In this document: positions 6,119-11,958 of the stretch, piece after piece
How the letters are laid out: the number at the start of each line of letters is the position of its first letter
Position numbering within the stretch: the first letter of the stretch is position 1
Source of the DNA: an uncultured Bacilli bacterium
GTDB lineage: Bacteria > Bacillota_I > Bacilli_A > RF39 > UBA660
DNA length: 13,459 nt
Assembly: GCA_910585915.1 (NCBI GenBank)
Contig: CAJUGF010000039.1
Location: 1 to 13,459 of the forward strand
Reading direction: 5' to 3'
The notes under the pieces: generated by a model
Databases searched by the model: none
Told to the model about the DNA's origin: nothing
What the model saw: only the letters and a program-made list of their open reading frames with translations
Program-made: the position numbers and the translations under genes

Positions 6119-7684
6119 CTATTCTACGATTAAGTCAAACTGTTTGGTGTATCCTCCACCACTAATTGTTACTTTGTAAGTTCCTTCTTTGGTGTTCGTA
6201 CCTACTTTCCAAGTCCATGATGCATAACCGTTCATATCTGCTATTTGATTTTCTAATCCGTTAGCTGTGCTTTCTTTAGAAGAGTATACCACAGATATGT
6301 GATATTCGGTATTAGGAATTCCTTTTATTTTAAGGTTGGCATTGCCTCCACTTTTAATGGGACTTGTGAGATTTATTAATTCTAATCCATTTAATTTTTC
6401 TTGGATACTTGTATTTTGTAGATTTTCTTCATTTATTGGAAGATTCTTTGCATCCTCTTTTTTCCCTGATTTCGTATTTATATTTAGATTTGTTCCATCG
6501 CTTGTTACTATAATGGTTCCTTCTTTGTTTGTTTGATAAATTTTAGCACCGATATTTAGCCAGCGGTTTACGATTTCATCTGATGGATGGTTGTATTTGT
6601 TATTATCTCCTACTGAAATAATGGCATAGTTAGGTTTTACTTGTTTTACAAAAGACTCACTTGATGATGTATTGCTTCCATGATGTCCAACTTTAATTAC
6701 ATTTGCTGCTACATCGTTTGCTATTTCTTCTTCAATTTCTTTTTCTGCATCTCCCATAAATAAGAACTGGTGATTTTGGTAAGTTAATTTTAAGACAGTG
6801 GAATAATTGTTTAGGTTGTTATATTCGTTTTTACTTGGAGATAGTATTTTTATTTTAAGTTTTTCTGTATCAATAATATTTAATCCTTTTTTGGCAGTTT
6901 TTATTTTTAGATTCTGGTTGGCAATCGTTGTTAATAAATTTTCATAGGTTTTACTCGTTGCTACTACTTTTGGCATATAAATGGAACCTACTTCAAAACT
7001 TTCAATTATAGAAGCAAGACCTCCAATATGATCGGTATGAGGATGTGTACCAATGATATAGTTAATTTTATTGTAACCTAAGTCTTTTATATATTGAATA
7101 ATTTTACTTGCTTCACTTTTTTCAGCGGCATCGATTAGCATTGTCTCACCGTTTGGAAGTTCTATTAACGTGGAATCCCCTTGTCCAACATCAAGGTAAT
7201 GTATTTTTAAATTCTCTGATAATGATGAGGTGTTTTTATTTCCTTCTTCGATTTCTTCTGATAAGCTATCCCTCTTATTTTCTAACTCATCAATACTTTG
7301 ACGGGCAAGATCATTTTTTCGTTCGTTTTCTTTATATTCTGTATAGTTATTTTTAAAGCTATCTGAATGAAGAGTATCGCAATAATATCCTAAAAAGGCA
7401 AATAATAGGAAAATTAGAATACTTCCAAAAACATTACTCCACCAACGTTTCTTTTTAAACATAGGTAAGTGTTGTTTTATTTTTTTACTCATTAAAATAA
7501 AAATAGGTAGAAGTATGGATAGTAACAATAAGCTATTGGTGACTTTGAAGAGAATTTTATCATAGTTTTCTGCCATTATTGGAGGGTTGATGAAAAAGGA
7601 GGCAAACCACAATAAAAATAAAAAAGAATAAGAAGTTGTTTTTAATAGACTAACTAATTTCTTATTCCATTTTTTTTGTTTCAT
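6119..7684 (-). CDS. membrane-anchored ComEC-like metallo-beta-lactamase-fold hydrolase (521 aa)
   Basis: Three hydrophobic segments (about 14-36, 44-66 and 84-103) precede a charged, possibly coiled-coil linker (110-150). The catalytic domain at 158-402 begins HYLDVGQGDSTLIELPNG, has the metal site THPHTDH (H214, H216, D218, H219), then GDAE (D312), GHHGSNTSSS (H334) and NHPSDE (H366). This is the arrangement of the ComEC/Rec2 C-terminal hydrolase domain, some members of which are thought to degrade DNA at the cell surface. The last 90 residues form a beta-rich, Ig-like region ending GTYKVTISGGGYTKQFDL. Odd-numbered membrane segments would place the enzyme outside if the N-terminus is inside. 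It lacks the ComEC channel domain, so it is not the uptake pore itself. The ATG is preceded by AAGGTGA at 4 bases. The substrate is unknown; DNA or nucleotides are the best guess. Confidence 0.88.
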   Translation of the reverse strand: MKQKKWNKKLVSLLKTTSYSFLFLLWFASFFINPPIMAENYDKILFKVTNSLLLLSILLPIFILMSKKIKQHLPMFKKKRWWSNVFGSILIFLLFAFLGYYCDTLHSDSFKNNYTEYKENERKNDLARQSIDELENKRDSLSEEIEEGNKNTSSLSENLKIHYLDVGQGDSTLIELPNGETMLIDAAEKSEASKIIQYIKDLGYNKINYIIGTHPHTDHIGGLASIIESFEVGSIYMPKVVATSKTYENLLTTIANQNLKIKTAKKGLNIIDTEKLKIKILSPSKNEYNNLNNYSTVLKLTYQNHQFLFMGDAEKEIEEEIANDVAANVIKVGHHGSNTSSSESFVKQVKPNYAIISVGDNNKYNHPSDEIVNRWLNIGAKIYQTNKEGTIIVTSDGTNLNINTKSGKKEDAKNLPINEENLQNTSIQEKLNGLELINLTSPIKSGGNANLKIKGIPNTEYHISVVYSSKESTANGLENQIADMNGYASWTWKVGTNTKEGTYKVTISGGGYTKQFDLIVE

Positions 7685-7701
7685 ACTTTCACCTTACTTC
7701 T

Positions 7702-7720
7702 CTATTCTAAGAATAGTATA
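7702..7720 (-). promoter_or_regulatory. candidate -10 box with inverted repeat before the hydrolase gene
   Basis: TATACT (7720-7715, minus strand) resembles a -10 box, though I see no convincing -35 at 16-18 bases. Overlapping it is the 6-bp inverted repeat CTATTC-TAA-GAATAG (7702-7716), which could be an operator. The hydrolase may instead be reached by read-through from the upstream genes. Confidence 0.3.
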
Positions 7721-7744
7721 GCATTAAAATGAATGAATAGGTAT

Positions 7745-7879
7745 TTATTCAAATGTTTTATAGATTAGATATGATATTTTCATATAACGAAACATATAAG
7801 TCATACGTTCTATATAAAAATTTAATAAATTTGTTCCTCCTCTAATATCTTTTAGTTCATTTTCTTGTAATTGTTTCAT
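7745..7879 (-). CDS. small double-glycine-leader peptide (44 aa), bacteriocin- or pheromone-like precursor
   Basis: The ATG at 7879 is preceded by GGGAG at 6 bases and opens a 44-codon frame ending in TAA. The first 15 residues, MKQLQENELKDIRGG, fit the classic double-glycine leader: L at -12, E-L at -8/-7, I at -4 and GG at -2/-1, as cleaved by peptidase-containing ABC transporters. The predicted mature part is 29 residues, TNLLNFYIERMTYMFRYMKI and nine more. It carries four basic and two acidic residues, eight aromatics and no cysteine, so a class II-type bacteriocin or signalling peptide is more likely than a disulfide or lanthionine peptide. It lies 49 bases after the radical SAM gene on the same strand, with no terminator between. 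No transporter or immunity gene is visible. I do not recognise the mature sequence. The leader match is strong; function is inference. Confidence 0.55.
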   Translation of the reverse strand: MKQLQENELKDIRGGTNLLNFYIERMTYMFRYMKISYLIYKTFE

Positions 7880-7883
7880 AAGT

Positions 7884-7914
7884 TTCTCCCTTCATTATTC
7901 ATATATTGGGAGAA
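7884..7914 (-). promoter_or_regulatory. hairpin that includes the ribosome site of the small peptide gene
   Basis: On the minus strand TTCTCCC (7914-7908) can pair with GGGAGAA (7890-7884) across a 17-base loop. GGGAG is the apparent ribosome site of the 44-residue peptide gene. No T run follows, so it is not a terminator. Sequestering of the ribosome site is inferred. Confidence 0.4.
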
Positions 7915-7928
7915 CTCTCTATTTCCTT

Positions 7929-8750
7929 TTATTTTTTTACGATTTGCTCATGATAGAAATAATTTTTGAAATTTATGTTGTTCTGCTGACAATACTCTTC
8001 AATCTCTTTGGCTAATTGACTCCAGTAAGTTTTATCTTTTTGATTATAAATTTTTAGATAATCTTTATAATACTTTGGATAGTTTTCTTTTATATAATCT
8101 AATATTGTTTTTTTATAAGCTCCTCTTAGGTTTAGGTTCTCAAACCAATATTCATCAATGTAGTCTTTTGATACTTCAATAATATTTTTCCAATCCGTGA
8201 TGTAGGGGAAAATGGGAGACATAAATAAAATGGTTTCAATTCCATTTTCATGAAGTATTTTTAATGTTTCAAAGCGTTCTTTAATACTACTTGCTTGGTC
8301 CATGTCATTTTTAAAATTTTCATCAGTGGTATTAATCGACATTGCCACTGTTACATGTTTTAATTTTGTTAAGATATCTAGGTCTCTTATTATTAATTTT
8401 GATTTGGTAGAAATGTTAATGTTACAATCAACATCAATTAATTGTTTTAGAATGCTTCTTGTTTTTTGATATTTTTCCTCTAATTGATTATAACAATCAG
8501 TTACAGATGATAAGAAAATATTTTTGCCAATTAATTTTTGAACTTTGATTTTTTTGTCAGTATTTTTAATGTCTATGAAATCTCCCCAATTTTCTGTATG
8601 TCCAGTAAATCGTTTCATAAAACTTGCATAGCAGTATTTACAAGCATGAGGACAGCCGACATAAGGATTTATTACGAAATCAGACACTGGTAACTTTGAT
8701 TTTGATACATAGTCGTTGGTTTTTATTTCTTTTATGATTAATTCTGGCAT
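7929..8750 (-). CDS. SPL-family radical SAM protein (273 aa)
   Basis: The protein carries a CX3CX2C iron-sulfur motif, C33-PHA-C37-KY-C40, within INPYVGCPHACKYCYA, followed by FLSSVTDCYNQLE and ISTKSKLIIRDLDIL (112-126). These mark the SplB-like radical SAM group (COG1533) that includes spore photoproduct lyase. Members cleave S-adenosylmethionine reductively, but most, including this one, have no assigned substrate. There is no SPASM extension with extra cysteines, which argues against a peptide-modifying enzyme even though a small peptide gene follows. AAGGTGA lies 3 bases before the ATG, and a good promoter lies upstream (8773-8801). A repair role by analogy with spore photoproduct lyase is possible; I would annotate it as a radical SAM protein of unknown substrate. 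Confidence 0.88.
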   Translation of the reverse strand: MPELIIKEIKTNDYVSKSKLPVSDFVINPYVGCPHACKYCYASFMKRFTGHTENWGDFIDIKNTDKKIKVQKLIGKNIFLSSVTDCYNQLEEKYQKTRSILKQLIDVDCNINISTKSKLIIRDLDILTKLKHVTVAMSINTTDENFKNDMDQASSIKERFETLKILHENGIETILFMSPIFPYITDWKNIIEVSKDYIDEYWFENLNLRGAYKKTILDYIKENYPKYYKDYLKIYNQKDKTYWSQLAKEIEEYCQQNNINFKNYFYHEQIVKK

Positions 8751-8772
8751 AATTCACCTTCTCTCTTGTTTC

Positions 8773-8801
8773 ATTCTATGTAAAAAAGCTTGATTTTTCA
8801 A
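8773..8801 (-). promoter_or_regulatory. promoter of the radical SAM gene
   Basis: TTGAAA (8801-8796, minus strand), a 17-base spacer, then TAGAAT (8778-8773), a 5 of 6 match to -10. The -35 box abuts the -35 box of the divergent tRNA-His promoter. Confidence 0.65.
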
Positions 8802-8818
8802 GGATTATTTGTTACGAT
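8790..8818 (+). promoter_or_regulatory. promoter of tRNA-His
   Basis: TTGATT (8790-8795), a 17-base spacer, then TACGAT (8813-8818). Transcription would begin near 8825, five bases before the tRNA. Confidence 0.6.
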
Positions 8819-8829
8819 GTCTATGTCAT

Positions 8830-8906
8830 GGCGGAATTGGTGAAGTGGTTAACACGCCGGATTGTGGCTCCGGTATGCATGGGTTCGATCCCCATATTTC
8901 GCCCCA
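8830..8906 (+). tRNA. tRNA-His (anticodon GTG)
   Basis: The cloverleaf is complete. The acceptor arm GGCGGAAT pairs with ATTTCGCC over 8 positions, one of them a G-T wobble; this includes the extra G at -1 (8830) opposite C73 that marks tRNA-His. The anticodon stem CCGGA/TCCGG holds the loop TTGTGGC, giving anticodon GTG. The T arm is ATGGG-TTCGATC-CCCAT. The CCA end is encoded (8904-8906). It is a single-gene unit with its own promoter and a terminator 14 bases downstream. Confidence 0.98.
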
Positions 8907-8919
8907 TATTTGAATAATA

Positions 8920-8941
8920 ACTCACAATAGTGAGTTTTTTT
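8920..8941 (+). terminator. tRNA-His terminator
   Basis: A 6-bp stem ACTCAC/GTGAGT with loop AATA is followed by seven T residues. From here to the end of the next gene at 9109 I find no feature I can support. Confidence 0.92.
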
Positions 8942-9108
8942 ATAAATAATTCTTTAAATTTAGATGTAGTTTTATTATATCCATTAAAATAATAAAAGCG
9001 TTTATGATATCATACATTAGAAAATTCCACGAAGAAATTGTTGATGAGAATGATTCATTCCCATATCATTATTTGGATTATTTTCATTTTAATGATCTAA
9101 TGAATACT

Positions 9109-9734
9109 TTATCCGTTTGTATAAATTAAATAATTAGAATTTCCAATTCTTGAAAAGCCATTTTTTTCATAAAGTTTAATCAAACGTTCTGTACGCTCTT
9201 TGTTTTTATAGTCCATTATTGATTCTCCGTCAACTGTATCAAATGGTTGTGCTTGGACGATAATAATTCCATATTCTATTTTTACTAAATACATTAAAAT
9301 CTCAGGTAAGTTTTTTAATAAAAATGATGCGTATCCTTGTCCTCGAAATTTTTCTTCTACATAAATACGATCTAGATAATAAACGTTATTAAAGAGACTA
9401 TAATATTCATCTTTTATTTCTCCATCTTCATCTAGTAAATATGGTATTAAACTTGCACTATCTCCATCAGGCATATCAAATACGTCATATAAACTTACGC
9501 CATTATTTTGAGCATAGAAGATATCAAAATATCTTCCATATATTATGGCAACTAGCTCTTTTGGACAATTTTCATCTTCATAATATTCTTCGGTTACTTT
9601 GTGTAGATTTATTCCTGAAAAGGTTGAACATATTTCCTCTTGATAATCCTGAAAAAATCAATTTTATCGTTTTGATCTTCTACTATAATTTCTTCTGCAT
9701 GGGAAAATGGTTTAATTAATAATTCTGCTTTCAT
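9109..9734 (-). pseudogene. GNAT family N-acetyltransferase, split by a -1 frameshift
   Basis: The ATG at 9734 follows AGGGGA and opens MKAELLIKPFSHAEEIIVED, but the frame stops at 9609-9611 after 41 codons. Moving back one base at the T6C run (9657-9651) restores a continuous frame to the TAA at 9109, giving about 208 residues. The second part runs through QDYQEEICSTFSGINLHKV and YFDIFYAQNNGVSLYDVFDM. It then shows the acetyl-CoA-binding motif A: LDRIYVEEKFRGQGYASFLL, with the R-G-Q-G-Y-A pyrophosphate loop, then the motif-B-like LIKLYEKNGFSRIG. GNAT enzymes move an acetyl group from acetyl-CoA to an amine; the substrate here is unknown. The downstream piece alone could start at ATG 9474 (121 residues), but it has no clear ribosome site and lacks the N-terminal strands. 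It could be a decaying gene, an error in a homopolymer, or true recoding. Confidence 0.75.
9651..9657 (-). other. T_TTT_TTC slippery heptamer at the GNAT frame break
   Basis: Codons 26-28 of the upstream frame read GAT TTT TTC, so the zero-frame sequence T TTT TTC fits the X XXY YYZ pattern for -1 slippage. Slipping back one base gives CAG GAT as the next codons, which is exactly the frame of the remaining gene. A lost base in a T7 run would look the same. Confidence 0.5.
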
Positions 9735-9800
9735 TTTAAATCCCCTGTTTCTTCTTTATTATATCATAAGTATTTATTCAACTATATGAAACAATCCTCT

Positions 9801-9847
9801 GATCTTTTTTGCTATAAGATCTTTCTTATTTTTTCTTGATCTTTCTT
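9801..9847 (+). repeat. short direct repeats GATCTTT before the AIPR gene
   Basis: GATCTTTCTT occurs at 9818-9827 and 9838-9847, a 20-base step, and GATCTTT also at 9801. The last copy overlaps the -35 box of the AIPR promoter. They could be regulator-binding repeats or chance in T-rich DNA. Confidence 0.3.
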
Positions 9848-9864
9848 TTCTGCCATGTTATATT
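9836..9864 (+). promoter_or_regulatory. promoter of the AIPR gene
   Basis: TTGATC (9836-9841), a 17-base spacer and TATATT (9859-9864) are followed by GAGGTG (9871-9876), 7 bases before the ATG. Initiation near 9871 would give a nearly leaderless mRNA, so a start a little earlier or a different promoter remains possible. Confidence 0.5.
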
Positions 9865-9883
9865 ATCTGCGAGGTGGTAAAAT

Positions 9884-11875
9884 ATGGAAAAGCTTAATTT
9901 GAAAGAAGTTATTTATCAATGCATTTCTAATATTTTAAATCGTGAGTTAAAAGAATATGCTACACTTCAAGAAATTTATTACGAAGTTGCTACTTATTTA
10001 AATGCAGAAAATAATGAAATTTTACAAAGTCAGATTCGTGGAAGACTTCAAGAAAATTGTGATCAATATTCGAGTTTTATTGGAGAACCCATTTTTTTTA
10101 CTGAAAAAGTACGATCTGGAAAATGGACTATTAAAATCACAAAGAACAAGTATGCTCGTTTTGCACACAATTCTTATTTAATAACGAAAGACCATTGGAA
10201 TACTGTTGAAAAAGTAAAAGAAATTCCTCCTGGTTTTGTGGCAGAAGAAAATTTAGATTATGTTTATCGTGGAAAGTTAACTTATCTTTTAGGAAGTATT
10301 AGAGCTTCTATTATTTTAGAAGAACTACAGTTAATTCGCAAACTATTGAAAGAAAAAAATGGTATATATAAAAGTAATGATGGATATGGAACTGCTTTTG
10401 AAGTTTTTGCAATTTCTGTGATTCATAAGATTGAATATGAAGAATGTATTAATAAATATATTGTTCATGGAGATCAGGATGGGAAAATCGATGCAATTTA
10501 TTATGGTGAATTGAAAACATTGTATATTTATCAAATCAAGATTGGTTCTATTGATGATATGGCTTATGAAAATATGAAAAAGAATTATGATTTATGTTTT
10601 CAAAAAAAGGAACCTGAGAACGGGAAAAATCTTTATCAATTTATTCAAAAGAATCATGAACTCTTTAAAGGACGTTCTTTAAATTTTAGAAGTGTATCGT
10701 CAAATTCAAAGAAAGATAGTAATTATAATCCTGATGTTATCTATCAAATGTTTTTTGAAAATAAGTTGTTACCTTTGAAAAATAATAATTTAACTCTATC
10801 TATTTTAAAGCCAACATTGCCTAATTCTTCAAGATATCAATATAACGTTTCCACTGATGGAGACAACAATTTTTGCTTCTTTATTAAAGCCTGTGATTTA
10901 GTTCAATATTTGTTTGAAGCACTTGGTATTGATTTTCGATCTTGTGATAAGGAGAGAATTGATATATCAAAATATTTTGCAGATAATGTTCGTGGTGTGT
11001 TGTCTTTGAATCATAAAATGGAACATACGATTCTTCATGAACCAAAGAATTTTGTTAAATTTAATAATGGTGTAAATATTACTGGAGAAGTTCATGATCA
11101 TGGAAATGAGATTTCAATCATTAATCCTGTAATAAATAATGGACAACAAACGATAACTACTCTTATGAGGCTTGATCAGAACTTAGCAAATATTACGATT
11201 CCATTGAAAATCACGAATGAAGTTGATATGACAATTAAAGGAAAGATTTCACAATTTTCTAATGATCAAGTAAAAGTTAAGGCAATTGATATGTTGTCTT
11301 TAAACCCTTTTGTACGAGAAGTACAAGCTTATCTTTTTAATATGAATGTTTCTGATGATCAACGTTATTTCTTAGAAATCTATTCTTCAGGTAAGAAAAG
11401 CTACTATGATATTTTAGAAAAATTATATTTACCGACACACATCATTAAATTATCCGATTTTATGAAACTTTATTTTTCTGTTAAAGTTCCCAAAGATTTA
11501 GGTTTATGGAAAAATTCTCCTAGTTATCAAGTTGAAAATACAAAGGTAAACGAGTCTTTTGATTTTGATTTAGCGTTTAAAACTTGCGAAGCTATTGCTT
11601 GTTTTGATGTGTTTCTTCAGGATTTAGATTATAAAAAAGAAAAAGATGATTTTAAATCAGCAGATTTGGCTTTTAAATATTTATTGTGTGCAAAAAAGAT
11701 GAGTGTTAAAGAAGCTGCTCAGATTATTCGCAATATCAATCAAACCTATTATTATGAATTGAGTGATGAAAAGAGTAAATTAATCGATATTTATAAGAGC
11801 CCCACTATTATAACTAAAATTGAAACGGAATATGAAATTTATATGAAAACGAAAAAGCAAAAAGATACTGTTTGA
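9884..11875 (+). CDS. AIPR family abortive-infection phage-resistance protein with N-terminal nuclease-like region (663 aa)
   Basis: The central part carries the AIPR (pfam10592) signatures in order: ADNVRGVLSLNHKMEHTI (366-383), FVKFNNGVNIT (390-400) and the hallmark NPVINNGQQT (414-423). AIPR proteins were linked to phage abortive infection and are found in defence islands. Before this lies a region resembling a Mrr-like PD-(D/E)XK nuclease: E173 in YGTAFEVFA, D203 in GKIDAIYY, and Q217-I-K219 in YIYQIKIG, matching the D...QxK pattern. Residues 1-85 are helical and end in GKWTIKI, like a winged-helix DNA-binding domain. There is no signal peptide, so it should be cytosolic. The start has a good GAGGTG ribosome site and its own promoter, and the gene ends in a terminator, so it is a single-gene unit. 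That it cuts DNA or RNA on infection is inference from the domains. Confidence 0.87.
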   Translation: MEKLNLKEVIYQCISNILNRELKEYATLQEIYYEVATYLNAENNEILQSQIRGRLQENCDQYSSFIGEPIFFTEKVRSGKWTIKITKNKYARFAHNSYLITKDHWNTVEKVKEIPPGFVAEENLDYVYRGKLTYLLGSIRASIILEELQLIRKLLKEKNGIYKSNDGYGTAFEVFAISVIHKIEYEECINKYIVHGDQDGKIDAIYYGELKTLYIYQIKIGSIDDMAYENMKKNYDLCFQKKEPENGKNLYQFIQKNHELFKGRSLNFRSVSSNSKKDSNYNPDVIYQMFFENKLLPLKNNNLTLSILKPTLPNSSRYQYNVSTDGDNNFCFFIKACDLVQYLFEALGIDFRSCDKERIDISKYFADNVRGVLSLNHKMEHTILHEPKNFVKFNNGVNITGEVHDHGNEISIINPVINNGQQTITTLMRLDQNLANITIPLKITNEVDMTIKGKISQFSNDQVKVKAIDMLSLNPFVREVQAYLFNMNVSDDQRYFLEIYSSGKKSYYDILEKLYLPTHIIKLSDFMKLYFSVKVPKDLGLWKNSPSYQVENTKVNESFDFDLAFKTCEAIACFDVFLQDLDYKKEKDDFKSADLAFKYLLCAKKMSVKEAAQIIRNINQTYYYELSDEKSKLIDIYKSPTIITKIETEYEIYMKTKKQKDTV

Positions 11876-11890
11876 TCTTTTTGTTTTTTT
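11858..11890 (+). terminator. AIPR gene terminator
   Basis: A 9-bp stem CAAAAAGAT/ATCTTTTTG with an 8-base loop is followed by seven T residues. The stem starts inside the coding sequence and the stop codon lies at the loop edge. Confidence 0.75.
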
Positions 11891-11913
11891 ATGGGTGTAA
11901 TTTTTTCTTATTG

Positions 11914-11919
11914 TATACT
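11914..11919 (+). promoter_or_regulatory. possible -10 box of the LigD-like gene
   Basis: TATACT sits 39 bases before the ATG at 11959, in a region where some promoter is expected because a terminator precedes. I see no good -35 at 16-18 bases. AGAGGT at 11946-11951 is the ribosome site. Confidence 0.35.
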
Positions 11920-11958
11920 TCTTTTTTCTTTATCCAAAATAAATGAGAGGTTGAGATT

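Noticed and set aside
5913..7684. Hydrolase-DUF3006 operon as part of the CRISPR system
   Set aside because: A strong terminator and a separate promoter separate it from cas9, and this pair is common in genomes without CRISPR at that place.
7929..8750. Radical SAM enzyme as a maturase of the adjacent 44-residue peptide
   Set aside because: It has SPL-family motifs, no SPASM or other extra cysteine cluster and no RRE-like domain that I can see; the peptide leader is of the transporter-processed type.
8830..8906. Mobile element integrated at tRNA-His
   Set aside because: No integrase, no repeated tRNA 3' end within the window, and the tRNA has its own intact terminator.
9004..9013. Perfect palindrome ATGATATCAT
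   Set aside because: A ten-base palindrome of mostly A and T in this AT-rich DNA is easily chance, with no promoter next to it.
9004..9129. 41-codon plus-strand frame beginning MISYIRKFHEEIVDEN
   Set aside because: No ribosome site or promoter, overlap with the 3' end of the GNAT gene, and no family I recognise; it may be a gene remnant or chance.
9441..9719. 92-codon plus-strand open frame
   Set aside because: It is antisense to the frameshifted GNAT gene, which explains the coding signal.
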